A DNA stretch of 64,000 nucleotides from assembly GCF_008698145.1 (NCBI RefSeq), contig NZ_RZNZ01000004.1:124001-188000 (forward strand). The letters run 5' to 3'. A program made the translations under genes and the position numbers. This document shows, in pieces, positions 17,013-27,662 of the stretch (position 1 is its first letter; each line of letters starts with the position of its first letter). The stretch is from Bifidobacterium vespertilionis. Lineage in GTDB: Bacteria; Actinomycetota; Actinomycetes; Actinomycetales; Bifidobacteriaceae. A model generated the notes under the pieces. That model was not told where the DNA came from. It worked only from the letters and a program-made list of their open reading frames with translations, and ran no database searches.

Positions 17013-17948
17013 TCACGCGCACAGGGCCGCGCCGAGGGCGCCTAGGTTGATGTCGACGGGGGCCAGCCGCAGCCGCTCCCCCAGCTTCAGCCCAGCAAGG
17101 AAGGGACAGTCGGCCTCGCGTTCGTGCAGCTCCTCGCGGATGACCTGCACGAACGGATCGCCGGTTTTGGCCATGCCGCCTCCGAGGACGATCAGCCGCG
17201 GATCGTAGGCCTGACCGATCATCTGCAGGGCGTCGGCGATCGCATGCATCACCATCGCAAGCACCCGCTGGGCCGCGAACTCGCCGGCGCGGGCGCGGTC
17301 GATCAGATCGGGCATGGGCGGCCGGCCATCGATCGTCCGGGGCCACAGCCGGGCCACGGAGGCGCCCGAACACACGGTCTCCAGGCAACCGCGCTGGCCG
17401 CACGGGCAGGGGAAGCGGTTGGGATCCACCGGCACGTGGCCGATCTCCCCCGCCGCACCGCTGAATCCGTGGACCACACGGCCTTCGGTCACCACCCCGG
17501 CCGCCAGCCCGGTGCCGAAGTTGAGGCACACGATCGTGCCGGACGTGTCGTTGCCGCACAGCGCGCGGGCCGCTCCCACGGCCGCCGCGTTGACATCGTT
17601 CTCCACGTGGACCGGCACGCCGAGCCGTTCGCCGGCGAGCGCGCCGAGCTCCAACTCCTCGATGCCGAGATTGACCACGTGGGCAATGTGCCCGGTGGCC
17701 GAATCGACCTGGCCCGGCGTGCCCACGCCCACGGCGGCGATGGAGGATTTCGGATCGCCAAGATGCCCGGCCACCGAGCGGACCAGAGCGGTCACGTCGT
17801 CCAGCACCGCCTCATTGCCGGGCCTCGCCGGCACGCGCTCGCTCGCCACGATCTCGCCCGCCGGTGAGACCAGGGCAGCCTCGATCTTGGTACCGCCGAT
17901 GTCCACGCCGACCCGCCACGGGCCGGCATACGTTGTTTGTGCATTCAT
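17013..17948 (-). CDS. ROK-family sugar kinase
   Basis: The 311-residue kinase has an N-terminal phosphate motif VGVDIGGTKIEAAL (about 13), GVGTPGQVD (about 80), the ROK Cys box CPCGQRGCLE (about 185) and VLGGGM (about 255). It overlaps the galT stop by 4 bp and ends the nahK-galT-kinase operon, which makes a glucokinase/N-acetylglucosamine kinase likely. A ROK kinase is not part of the classic lnpABCD set. It may recover free GlcNAc or glucose. The substrate is undetermined. Confidence 0.85.
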   Translation of the reverse strand: MNAQTTYAGPWRVGVDIGGTKIEAALVSPAGEIVASERVPARPGNEAVLDDVTALVRSVAGHLGDPKSSIAAVGVGTPGQVDSATGHIAHVVNLGIEELELGALAGERLGVPVHVENDVNAAAVGAARALCGNDTSGTIVCLNFGTGLAAGVVTEGRVVHGFSGAAGEIGHVPVDPNRFPCPCGQRGCLETVCSGASVARLWPRTIDGRPPMPDLIDRARAGEFAAQRVLAMVMHAIADALQMIGQAYDPRLIVLGGGMAKTGDPFVQVIREELHEREADCPFLAGLKLGERLRLAPVDINLGALGAALCA

Positions 17949-19539
17949 GATCGTTCCGTCCCCGAATCATCCGCCGCGATCGATCCGGCGACGCCTCCCG
18001 CGTGCTGCATGAAACCCAGGGATTCCAGAAATCCCAGAGTGAGCGCCTTGTTCTTGAAGACGGCGGTGTTGCCAAGGATGCGCTCGCATACCGATCCGAG
18101 CTCGTCGCGCACGGCGGCGCGGATCGCCTCGCGGCCATATGCGCCATCCGGGCCGGCTGCTGCGTTGGCGGACAGGATGGCGGCGATCTCGTCGCGGATC
18201 ATCCGGAATTCGGCCATGTCGTCCGGCAACGGCCTGTCTTCGGCGATCGAGTCCTCCACCCGCCCGAGCTGGTCCACCAGACGTCCGGGCAGGATGAACA
18301 GGCCCTGCGCCTCGATCAGGCCGATAGGCTCCTGCTTGATGGGCCAGAATTCGGGGTGCGCGTGGAACACGCCCTCCGGGAATGCGTCGCTGACCGCGTT
18401 GTTGCGGAAGATCAGGTTCATCTCGTAGCCGCGGTCGGTGCGGATCGCGCTGGGAGAGAGGGCCGACTGACGGTTGCCGTTGGCGTCGTGGCTGACGATA
18501 TCCAGATCGGGGTTGTTGTAGTCGATCCACGCGCGGCGGATCAGATCGGACACCTCCACGATCGTCCCGCGCGACGGGGAGACCACGCGCACGGCGGTTC
18601 CGGGCCAGTTGAGGATCTCCACCACGGCGTCCGGGTGCGCATCCAGATGCAGCGTGGCCCAAGCGGGTGCCTTGAGCATGGGCAGGATCTCGCCGCCGCC
18701 CTGGTAGTGGTCGTGTGCGAGCACCGAGCCGCCGATGCGCGGAAGGGCCGCGTTGCAGCCGAGGAAGTAGCCGGGGAACCGGTCCACGAAGTCGAGCAGA
18801 TGGACGAACGTGTCCCGGTCCACATGCATGGGCGTGTGCTCGCGGTTCACGCAGATGCCATGTTGGCTGAAGTAGCCGTAGGGCGAGAACTGCCAGAACC
18901 AGTCCTCGCCGCCCAGCGTGACCGGCACGGTCCGAAGCGTGCGCTTGTTGCGGCCCGCGAAGCCCTCGTTCTCGTGGCAGATGGTGCACTGCGGGTATCC
19001 CCCGGCCACGGCGTTGCCGGCGGCGGCCTTCTTCATGTTCCGGAATTCCGGCTTGACGCGGTTGATGGTGACCACGATCCCGTGCGATTCGAAGCGCGGG
19101 TTGCGGTCGAGCTGCGACTTCTTGACGTAGGTGTTGGACACGCAATGGTCGTAGAGCCATCGCATGGCGGCCATGCCGTCGTACGCGCCCTCCACTTCGG
19201 CGAAGGCGTCGGCAATCCGCGCGGGATCCGCGGTGAGGATGCCCATCACCTCGTCCTCCACGGCCGGCCAGTCGTCATGGTCGGACAGGCCCGCGGATTC
19301 GAGCGCATCGCGCAGACGGGCCAACAGGGCGTCGGGGGCCGGCGCATCCTGAGCGTCTTCACCGGCGGTAGCGCCGGTGGGACGGTAGGAGGACAGCCCG
19401 AACAGCGCGAAGATGCGGTTGCGGATCCAATCGGCGTTGCGGGGATCCAGATCGAGATGCCGGCCGGCGTAGTCGACCAGCGCATCGATCGCTTCGTAGA
19501 CGGTGGTTTCCGGCGCCGGATGCTCCATGGGCGATGCCA

Positions 19540-19540
<1 letters not shown>
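17945..19540 (-). CDS. galT: UDP-glucose-hexose-1-phosphate uridylyltransferase (GalT type 2; LnpC-like)
   Basis: The 531-residue protein is a Firmicutes/bifidobacterial type GalT. It shows CHENEGFAGRNKR (about 265), YGYFSQHGICVNREH (about 295) and SVLAHDHYQGGGEIL (about 345), the nucleotidyl-transfer His region. It exchanges UMP between UDP-glucose and galactose-1-phosphate or hexosamine-1-phosphate released by GLNBP and NahK. The start is an ATG overlapping the nahK TGA by one base (TGATG), with AGGAGG ahead. A longer upstream reading would run through nahK and is rejected. No galE is in this cluster. Confidence 0.9.
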
Positions 19541-20670
<1,130 letters not shown>

Positions 20671-20672
20671 CT

Positions 20673-20693
20673 ATTTGTTAAGTATATATGCAT
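20673..20693 (-). promoter_or_regulatory. Candidate NagR-type operator upstream of nahK
   Basis: ATTTGTTAAGTATATATGC (plus strand) forms a 21-nt site 42 bp upstream of the nahK ATG. It matches the nagB site at 15 of 21 positions when both are read on the coding strand. Confidence 0.5.
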
Positions 20694-20739
20694 TAATGCG
20701 GGCGCGAGGCGCGTGTTGCGCGATTGATGGGTGCGACTT

Positions 20740-21060
20740 CGGGCACAGCAGCTCTCCCTTGCGTCCGAAAACGCCACCCATTGCGAAATTGGGGGCGACT
20801 TGAGACACAGGGGGGCCCTTCCGCGTCCGAAACTGCTACCGAATCCCGGAATGGATGCAACTTGAGACACAGAAGACCGCTCCCGCGTCCGAAAACGCCA
20901 CCGAATCCCGGAATGGATGCAACTTGAGACACAGAGCACCTCCCCCGTGTCCGAAAACGCCACCGAATCCCGGAACGGATGCAACTTGAGACACAGAGCA
21001 CCTCCCCCGTGTCCGAAGTCGCCGCCCATTGCGAAATTGGCGGCGACTTCGGACACGGGG
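20740..21060. repeat. 62-bp tandem array of ACTTGAGACACAG / GTGTCCGAAAACGCC units
   Basis: ACTTGAGACACAG occurs at 20798, 20860, 20922 and 20984, exactly 62 bp apart, each time followed by a partly complementary GTGTCCGAAAACGCC. A diverged unit begins the array. The array ends in a strong hairpin with 22-bp perfect arms (21004-21025 and 21039-21060). No open reading frame in it resembles a protein. It separates lnpA from nahK. Confidence 0.85.
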
Positions 21061-21184
21061 AAGACTGCAGCAGCACGACGATCGGCCGGCCTTGCGAAAT
21101 CCGCCCGAAAGTCCGCCGACTTGCCGTCCTGCGGGGGATTTCACACCGGACTTCGTTCTCCCGAGCGAAGTTTGAGGGACGAGG

Positions 21185-21311
21185 TTACGGATCCTTCGAC
21201 TTCGCTGCGCTCCGCTCAGGATGACGGAGAAGACCGATCCGCTCCGCTCAGGATGACGGAGAAGACCGATCCGCTCCGCTCAGGATGACGGAGAAGACCG
21301 ATCCGCCGCGC
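21185..21311. repeat. Triplicated GATCCGCTCCGCTCAGGATGACGG repeats before the lnpA stop
   Basis: One full GGATCCTTCGACTTCGC...GCTCAGGATGAC unit is followed by two near-identical tandem copies of its right half, about 32 bp apart. They reach the lnpA stop codon. This looks like recent slippage amplification of the dispersed repeat. Confidence 0.8.
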
Positions 21312-23579
21312 TCAGCGCCAGGCGATGCCGCTGGGCTCCAGATCGAAATGCTCCACGGCACCGCCGGGCAGGGTCACGTCGGTGGACTGCGCGCGATCCG
21401 TGTTGTTCACCACGCAGTACAGGCCCGCGTCCGGCCAGTGCGCGACCTCGCACTCCGGGTTCGAGGAGCTGTACGCCGCGTACCGATCCTCAGCGCCCGC
21501 CGCCCAGAACAGCATGCGCTCCAGCAGACGCGCGTTCGCCGCCGAATACGGCAGACCGGACACGTACACGCCACGGCCCAGGCCGTACCCGTTCACCGCG
21601 AGCTGCACCTGGCCGCCATCGGCCCGCAGCAGCGTCACATCCTCATTGACCGGGAACGTGTTCAAAATCGGCTCGCCGAAATCGATCCCGCCCAGCGGCG
21701 CGATGCCCTGGCCGCCGCCGCACCCGGACAGCGGGGCCCGATAGCCGGCCCGCTCCCACGCCTCGCGCGCGGACGGATCCACGGGCACGTCCGCCGTGAT
21801 GAAGTGATCCGGCGTGACCGGCGGGAAGTACTTGTCCACCGACAGGGTCTGGAAGCGCTCCTCGTCCACGCCGAACACGTCGGCCAGCTGCAGGAACCGA
21901 CCGCCCTGGAAGCGCACGGCCGCGCTCGGCTCGCCCACGCCCACCAGCGCCCCGCCCGACCGCACCCACGCGCGCAGCGTCTCGACCAGACGGGGATCGC
22001 GCCACACGTCACCGCCGGACCACGACGTGTCCGCCGGGCCGCCCGTGATCACCACGTCCACATCCGGATCAACACCACGGCCCAGCACGTCGTCGAAGCT
22101 GATGAAGCGCACGTTGACGCGCATGCCGGAGAGCGCCTCGAGCACGCCGTAGTAGGACGCGGTCTGCTTGTTCGGCAGCGCATGCGCCACCGTGAACGCC
22201 ATCCACGATCGCATCCCGCCCCAGCAGTTGAGGATCGCCACGTTGAGCATGCCCTCGGCGGGCTCGCCCCCGGTCCGCTCGCGGATGTCGCGGAATTCGT
22301 CCGCGATGCGCGTCACGGTGTCCACGAACTTCGGGAACTTCGCCGCAAGCGACAGGTACCCGCCGTAGCCCATGCGGTCGATCGGGCTCCTGAGGATCGC
22401 GCGGCGGGCCTTGCGCCAATTATCCAGCCCCTCCACGCTCGGATCGTTGCCCTCGTAGAACGTGTCCGGGAAGAAGTACGGCAGGAACCGGCCCTCGGTA
22501 TAGCGCACGCCCGGGATGTCCGCGATCATGCGCGTGGTGGTTCCGTCGCCGATCGACCCGACCACCGCGTCCAGACCCAGATCCGCGAACCCGTCCTTGT
22601 ACGGTTCGGTGCCGATCCACTGGTCGCCCAGGAACATCATCGCCTCCTTGCCCGACTCGTGGGCCATGGACGCCAGGCGCTTGACGTTCGCGCGCACGAA
22701 CCCGGACAGGAAGTCGATCCAATCGCGCTGCGCCCTGCCCGGCACGCGCCACGCCGAGTTGTAGCAGCCTTCATCCACGAAGTCCTCCGGGCGCAGACGG
22801 TAGCCGTACTCGCGCTCGAAATCGTCCAGGGCCTCGGGGCACACCGTGCACGAGCAGCCGAACCAGTCGACGATCTTCTCCCGGCGCCTTTGGTCGAACA
22901 GCAGCGTGAACTGGTAGAAGAACGTGGTGAACCGCACCACATCCGTGTCCGGGTTGTCCTTGAGCCACTGCTCGAACGTGCGGAACACGAAATCTCGGGT
23001 GGCGGGATGGTAGATGTCGAACGGAATCTCGTGCTCCTTGTCGCCCCAGTCATTGGTCAGGTGGTTGTACATCTCCACCGGATCCCAGATGATGTACGCC
23101 AGGAACGAGACCGTGTACTCGTGCATCGGCGTCGCACCGGTCACCGTCACCGAGCACGATTCGCGGTCCGCGTCCCACAGGGCCGGATCGACCACCCCGC
23201 CCGTGGTCCGGTCCACGACCTCCCAGTAGCGCTTCGGATCGGCGTCCCAATTCGGGGCCAGCTGCTCCTCGAAGAACGACTCCATCAGCGGGATAGTGAC
23301 AGCGCACGATCCGTCACCGTCCGACTCGGCCAACAAGCGGTCCGTGAGCAGATAGACCTGAGGGGTCTGCGTCATGTGCAGGGTGATCCACTCGTTATGC
23401 GCGCGCGTGGGGAAATACGCGCTGTAGATCCGCTTGCCCAGCGCGCGCACCGCATCGTCCAGATGCGTGCCGTCCGAGTTGCGGATCGCGTCCGCACCCC
23501 ACAGCTCGGCCAGCTCCGCGGTCTTCTCCGCGAAATTCGACTCGCTGGGCAACGTGAAACAACCGGTTGTATGTGCCAT
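21312..23579 (-). CDS. lnpA: 1,3-beta-galactosyl-N-acetylhexosamine phosphorylase (GH112, LnpA)
   Basis: The 755-residue cytoplasmic enzyme phosphorolyses lacto-N-biose and galacto-N-biose to galactose-1-phosphate and GlcNAc or GalNAc. Length and sequence match the bifidobacterial GLNBP family: an N-terminal TIM-barrel domain (RNSDGTHLDDAVRALGKRIY, about 33-52), a middle Rossmann-like beta domain with VVITGGPADTSW (about 515) and a C-terminal beta domain. It lies downstream of the ABC transporter genes on the same strand, as in known GNB/LNB operons. The ATG follows CAAGGAC. Confidence 0.95.
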   Translation of the reverse strand: MAHTTGCFTLPSESNFAEKTAELAELWGADAIRNSDGTHLDDAVRALGKRIYSAYFPTRAHNEWITLHMTQTPQVYLLTDRLLAESDGDGSCAVTIPLMESFFEEQLAPNWDADPKRYWEVVDRTTGGVVDPALWDADRESCSVTVTGATPMHEYTVSFLAYIIWDPVEMYNHLTNDWGDKEHEIPFDIYHPATRDFVFRTFEQWLKDNPDTDVVRFTTFFYQFTLLFDQRRREKIVDWFGCSCTVCPEALDDFEREYGYRLRPEDFVDEGCYNSAWRVPGRAQRDWIDFLSGFVRANVKRLASMAHESGKEAMMFLGDQWIGTEPYKDGFADLGLDAVVGSIGDGTTTRMIADIPGVRYTEGRFLPYFFPDTFYEGNDPSVEGLDNWRKARRAILRSPIDRMGYGGYLSLAAKFPKFVDTVTRIADEFRDIRERTGGEPAEGMLNVAILNCWGGMRSWMAFTVAHALPNKQTASYYGVLEALSGMRVNVRFISFDDVLGRGVDPDVDVVITGGPADTSWSGGDVWRDPRLVETLRAWVRSGGALVGVGEPSAAVRFQGGRFLQLADVFGVDEERFQTLSVDKYFPPVTPDHFITADVPVDPSAREAWERAGYRAPLSGCGGGQGIAPLGGIDFGEPILNTFPVNEDVTLLRADGGQVQLAVNGYGLGRGVYVSGLPYSAANARLLERMLFWAAGAEDRYAAYSSSNPECEVAHWPDAGLYCVVNNTDRAQSTDVTLPGGAVEHFDLEPSGIAWR

Positions 23580-23719
23580 GAAAACGTCCTTGTTCGATGG
23601 ATGGATGGATGGGGAATACGGGGGGAAGATGATTTTGGGTTCGCGGATGGCAGGGCGGTGGGTTGGCGGCCCGACGACGGGGCTGCGATTAGGGGCTGGC
23701 AGGCCACCACCGGATTGCC

Positions 23720-23860
23720 GGTGATCGGCTCGCCTTCGGCCCCTGCAATAACGGACCCACCCTGACGGGCGGGGCTCAATCCGACCTTCGCGCCCTTGGC
23801 GGCGGCTCAGGCTGACGCGGCCGGCAGTCCACCGGACTGCCGGCTGACCGCGTCAGCCCT
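23720..23860. repeat. Hairpin repeat at the 3' end of the ABC permease gene
   Basis: GGCTCGCCTTCGGCC, CGGGGCTCAATCCGACCTTCG and CTTGGCGGCGGCTCAGG are followed by nested palindromes ending in GCCGGCAGTCC/GGACTGCCGGC around ACC (23820-23844), enclosed by GGCTGACGCG/CGCGTCAGCC. The permease stop codon lies inside the outer stem. The same module, with different stems, lies downstream of the permease at 58482. The remainder of 23580-23719 shows no gene. Confidence 0.75.
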
Positions 23861-24803
23861 TTACCGCTCCGGCCGCCAGACCGGACTGCCAGAAGCGCTG
23901 GAGGCCTAGGAAGAGCACGATCACGGGGAGGACGCCGAGCAGGGCGCCCATCATCAGGGCGCCGCGATCGGTGAACGTGGCCAGGGAGACCATGCCGTAC
24001 AGGCCCAGCGTGACCGGCTTGAGGGTGTCGGAGGAGACCATCATGAGCGGCAGCAGGAAGTTGTTCCACGTGGCGACGAACAGGAACAGGAAGATCGTCA
24101 CCATCGCGGGGGCCAGCAGCCGCAGCACGATCGTGAAGAAGATCCTCGCCTCGCTCGCCCCGTCGATGCGGGCCGCCTCCAGCAGCTCGTCCGGCACCGA
24201 GGACTGCGCGTATACGCGGCCCAGGAAGAAGCCGAACGGGGAGACGCAGCACGGGATGATGATCGACAGCATCGTGTTGGTCAGATGCAGGGAGTGGAAG
24301 ATCGAGTACTGCGGGATGGTGAGCAGGGCCGCGGGCATGAGCATGCAGGCCATGATCACGCCAATCGCCGCGTTCTTGCCGCGGAAGTTGAACTTGGCGG
24401 TCGCATATCCGGCCATCACGGCGGCGATCGTACCGATCGCGGCGGAGACGCCGGAGTAGATCAGCGAATTGAGGACCCAGCGCCAGAAGTTACCGCGCGT
24501 CCAGCCGAGCAGGGTGGCGTAGTTCGACGCGATCGCGTTCGGCAGATCGCCCAGCCCCACGGCGAACCACATGCCGTTCGTGCCCACCATCTGCGAGGGC
24601 GACTTCGTGGAGGCGATGATCGCCCAGTAGATGGGGAACAGGAAGTAGAAGAGCGCGACCACCAGCACCACGACGGTGATGACCTTCACGGCGGCGGATG
24701 GCCGCATGGAACGGGGCAGATCGTGCTCGGCCGCCGCCCGCTGCTTTTCCAGCCTGCGTTCGGCCCTGCGGCGCTCTCGTTCGTTGACGGTTGCGGAGGA
24801 CAT
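23853..24803 (-). CDS. Sugar ABC transporter permease, MalG type (GltC-like)
   Basis: The 316-residue inner-membrane protein has six predicted segments and the EAA loop DELLEAARIDGASEARIFF (about 205), which contacts the ATPase. It ends AAGAVKG, common to this family. It overlaps the MalF-type permease gene by one base (TGATG). Together with the binding protein it forms the GNB/LNB importer. No ATPase gene is present, so a shared MsiK-type ATPase is assumed. Confidence 0.9.
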   Translation of the reverse strand: MSSATVNERERRRAERRLEKQRAAAEHDLPRSMRPSAAVKVITVVVLVVALFYFLFPIYWAIIASTKSPSQMVGTNGMWFAVGLGDLPNAIASNYATLLGWTRGNFWRWVLNSLIYSGVSAAIGTIAAVMAGYATAKFNFRGKNAAIGVIMACMLMPAALLTIPQYSIFHSLHLTNTMLSIIIPCCVSPFGFFLGRVYAQSSVPDELLEAARIDGASEARIFFTIVLRLLAPAMVTIFLFLFVATWNNFLLPLMMVSSDTLKPVTLGLYGMVSLATFTDRGALMMGALLGVLPVIVLFLGLQRFWQSGLAAGAVKG

Positions 24804-25744
24804 CACTCGTTCACCTTCCTTTCGGCCAGGGTGTACAGCATGGCCAGCACGCCGGCGATCAGGGCCATCACGATCGCGATCGCGGACGCGGGGCCGTCGC
24901 CGGACGGGGTGAGGGTGCCCTGAGAGGTGTTCAGGGCCATCATCATGGGCGTGTACGACTTGGAGATGCCCGGATCGGCGGTGGCCATGATCTGCGGCTC
25001 GTTGAACAGCTGGATCGTGCCCACAATGGACAGCAGCATGGCGAGAAGCGCGGCGCCGCGCACGTTGGGCAGCTTGATCTTCATGGCGATCTGCCAACCG
25101 TTGGCGCCGTCGATGCGCGCGGCCTCGTACAGATCGTGCGGGATGGCCTGGAGGGCGGCCAGGAAGATCAGCATGTTGTAGCCGGTGAACGTCCATGTGG
25201 TGATGTTGGCCATGGACAGCAGCACCACGTTGTCCGCGAAGAAGTCGACGTTGATGCCGATCGCGGCGAGGCCCTTGACGATCGGCGAGATCTGGCCGTT
25301 GTACAGGTACACCCAGATGATCGAGGCGACCACGCCGGGGATGGCGTAGGGCAGGAAGTAGCCCAGGCGGAAGCCGGTGACGTGCTTGACGACGAACGAG
25401 TCGACGACCATGGCCAGCGCCAGGGCGGCGATGATCATCACCGGCACCTGGATGACCGTGTAGACGAGCACGTGGCCCACGCCGGTCCAGAAGTCTGCGG
25501 AGGTGATGGCGTACTGGAAGTTCTGCAGGCCGACGAACTTGTTGACGAGCTTGCCGCCGCCGTACGCGCCGCCCCCCTCGGCGATCTGGCGGAAGAAGCT
25601 GGAGTAGACGGCCCAGCCGATGGGCAGAATGAACACGAAGGCGAACAGGATGGCGAAGGGAGCCATGAACGCCCAGCCTATGCGATTCTCCCGCTTCGCT
25701 GCGAGCGACCGCTTCGGCTTGGATGACGATGTGGTTGCAGTCAT
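24803..25744 (-). CDS. Sugar ABC transporter permease, MalF type (GltB-like)
   Basis: The 313-residue membrane protein has a first segment at about 23-45 (WAFMAPFAILFAFVFILPIG) and an EAA loop at DLYEAARIDGANGWQIAMKI (about 215). It is the second gene of the binding protein-permease-permease operon. The ATG follows ACAGGTTCATC. Its role in importing lacto-N-biose or galacto-N-biose is inferred from lnpA next door. Confidence 0.9.
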   Translation of the reverse strand: MTATTSSSKPKRSLAAKRENRIGWAFMAPFAILFAFVFILPIGWAVYSSFFRQIAEGGGAYGGGKLVNKFVGLQNFQYAITSADFWTGVGHVLVYTVIQVPVMIIAALALAMVVDSFVVKHVTGFRLGYFLPYAIPGVVASIIWVYLYNGQISPIVKGLAAIGINVDFFADNVVLLSMANITTWTFTGYNMLIFLAALQAIPHDLYEAARIDGANGWQIAMKIKLPNVRGAALLAMLLSIVGTIQLFNEPQIMATADPGISKSYTPMMMALNTSQGTLTPSGDGPASAIAIVMALIAGVLAMLYTLAERKVNE

Positions 25745-25836
25745 GATGAACCTGTCTTTCCCAAGGAAGGCGATACAACTGGAAATGGCGACGCCGCCTG
25801 AAACGGCGAGAGGAACGACTTTGCGCCGCGAACAAC

Positions 25837-25872
25837 ATGAAGGGCCGGGAGTGCACGACCCCGGCCCTTCAT
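25837..25872 (-). terminator. Hairpin between solute-binding protein and permease genes
   Basis: A 13-bp perfect stem (ATGAAGGGCCGGG and complement) has a 10-nt loop, 34 bp after the binding-protein stop. The following sequence is only weakly U-rich. It more likely limits readthrough or stabilises the upstream message, giving more binding protein than permease. Confidence 0.65.
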
Positions 25873-25905
25873 TGGCTTGGCGATGCGAGACCGGTCAGAT
25901 CCCGA

Positions 25906-27225
25906 TCACTGCGCGACGGAGAGGTTGAGGTTCTTCAGCGTCTCCACCGAGGTCTTCTGCGCCTCGGAGAAGATGTCGGACACCTTGCCGGATCCGTCCG
26001 CAGCCTTAGCGGCGGTGGTGTTCATCGCGGCGGCGACGGCGGAGAAGCCGGGCATGTAGGTGAAGTCGCCCATGTTGCCGTTCGCGGTCTTGAACTCGGC
26101 CATGATGTCCTGGCCACCGAAGAAGTCGGCCCAATCCTTGGGGGTCTTGGCGTCCTCGGTGGTGGCGGCCACCACGAGGCCCTGGGAGACGAGGCCTTCG
26201 ACCTGGGTGTTGAACCAGTCGAGGAACTTCATGGCCTCGGCCGGATGCTTGGAGGTCTGGAGCACGGCCACGCCGGAGCCGCCGTCGGGACTGGTCTTGC
26301 CGGAGTTGCCGAACCAGTCGCCGAGCTGGGTGACCTGCCACTGGCCGGCGCCGGTGCCGCCGGAGGAGTCAAGGAAGAGCGGGGCCTCCCATGCGGCCGC
26401 GACGGTGCCGATCAGGGAGCCGTCCTGCAGCGTGGCGTCGAAGGAGGTGTCCCAACGCGGGTTGGTGGTGACGGCCTTGGCGTCGATGAGCTGCTGGTAG
26501 ACGTCCGCCACGGCCTTGGAGCCGGCGGTTTCGGTGTTGACGACCCAGGCGTTGTCCTTGACGGTGTACCAGCCGCCGGATGCGCCTGCCAGGCCGGAGA
26601 TCATATTGCCGGCCTCATCGGGCTGGTAGGACATGATGTACTTGCCGGCGGCCGCGGCCTTCTTGGCGGTTTCGATGAGCTCGGACTGGGTCTTGGGCAC
26701 GGTGATGCCCAGCTTCTCGAACTCGGCCTTGTTGTAGAAGTAGACCAGCGGGCCGGTGTCCTGCGGCAGGCCGAAGGTCTTGCCGTCCACCTGCATGAGC
26801 GAGTACGGGCCGGCCGCGAAGTGGCTCTGGTACTTCGACGCCTCGGCGGAGACGTCCTGCAGCAGGCCCTTGGTGAAGACCTCGGGCAGCTCGGCGTAGC
26901 CCACCTGGGCCAGATCCGGGGCGGTGCCGGCCTTCACGTCGGTCTCGAGCTTCTTGATCATCTCCGAGGCCTTGCCATCGAACTTGGTGGCGGTGACCTG
27001 GATGTTCGGATTGGCCTTGTTCCATTCGGCCACGATGTCATTGACCAGAGTCATGCCGGCCTTGTCCGGCAGACGGTGCATGTACGTGATGTTGACGACT
27101 TCATTGCTGCTGGTGGCGGTATTGGATGCGGTGTTGTTTGAAGTGCCCTCGGTGCCGCATCCCGCCAGGCCCATGCCCAGGGCGGCCACGGCGGCGAGGC
27201 CTGTAATCAGTCGATTCCTAATCAT
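25906..27225 (-). CDS. Solute-binding lipoprotein of the GNB/LNB ABC transporter (GL-BP, GltA-like)
   Basis: The 439-residue extracellular family 1 binding protein starts with a lipoprotein leader ending LGMGLAGC (lipobox Cys at residue 23) and a Ser/Thr/Asn-rich tether. The mature domain begins VVNITYMHRLPDKAG and has typical MalE-fold motifs (GLPQDTGPLVYFYNK, about 150). Size and context match the bifidobacterial galacto-N-biose/lacto-N-biose binding protein. The ATG follows AGGAGGAGT. A NagR-type site candidate lies about 80 bp upstream. Confidence 0.88.
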   Translation of the reverse strand: MIRNRLITGLAAVAALGMGLAGCGTEGTSNNTASNTATSSNEVVNITYMHRLPDKAGMTLVNDIVAEWNKANPNIQVTATKFDGKASEMIKKLETDVKAGTAPDLAQVGYAELPEVFTKGLLQDVSAEASKYQSHFAAGPYSLMQVDGKTFGLPQDTGPLVYFYNKAEFEKLGITVPKTQSELIETAKKAAAAGKYIMSYQPDEAGNMISGLAGASGGWYTVKDNAWVVNTETAGSKAVADVYQQLIDAKAVTTNPRWDTSFDATLQDGSLIGTVAAAWEAPLFLDSSGGTGAGQWQVTQLGDWFGNSGKTSPDGGSGVAVLQTSKHPAEAMKFLDWFNTQVEGLVSQGLVVAATTEDAKTPKDWADFFGGQDIMAEFKTANGNMGDFTYMPGFSAVAAAMNTTAAKAADGSGKVSDIFSEAQKTSVETLKNLNLSVAQ

Positions 27226-27302
27226 TGTCCTACTCCTCCTCGAGATGGGAATCACCGCTGCTTTGCGGCGAGTGATTGATACTCTACAGATTTCGGCAAT
27301 AA

Positions 27303-27323
27303 CTGTCAACTTCCCTAACAATT
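27303..27323 (+). promoter_or_regulatory. Candidate NagR-type operator upstream of the binding-protein gene
   Basis: CTGTCAACTTCCCTAACAAT forms a 21-nt site that shares TGT-N-A and TAACAATT with the nagB site (12 of 21 positions). It is in opposite orientation relative to its gene, so it is the weakest of the three. Confidence 0.35.
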
Positions 27324-27470
27324 AATGCGTGTCCTCTATAATTCCGCCATTTTTAACGTTCCAGGTTTCTCGCTTTTACAGGGATTCAATGGTTTGACGA
27401 ATCATGGAACCACATAAGCATACTGTCTTTACATAAGAGGGCATGGGAGAGCGACCGCAGGGTTCCGCGA

Positions 27471-27530
27471 GGCCTTCCGTGGGACCTTCCATGGACCGGG
27501 GCCGACCACTGGGGCCGACCACGGAAGGCC
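27471..27530. other. Inverted repeat in the gene-free stretch 27226-27662
   Basis: GGCCTTCCGTGG and CCACGGAAGGCC (12 bp, perfect) are 36 bp apart, with further G/C-rich dyads between. It lies about 130 bp beyond the gntR stop and may end that transcript. The rest of the stretch holds the binding-protein promoter region and no gene. Confidence 0.55.
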
Positions 27531-27662
27531 CGGATTTTCCGGGGCGGCGTTGAAATGAAGCCGATTCCGGGAAAAACCGGTCATTCCGTGGTTGGGTGGC
27601 CCGCGGCCGAACATCGGGCGGCCCGCCCGACGGGCCCGAGGGCTCAGCCCCCCCCCGCAGAC

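Noticed and set aside
23853-25856. 667-residue minus-strand protein spanning both permeases
   Set aside because: The N-terminal 350 residues are an out-of-frame reading of the MalF-type permease gene. The true MalG-type permease starts at the TGATG overlap at 24803.
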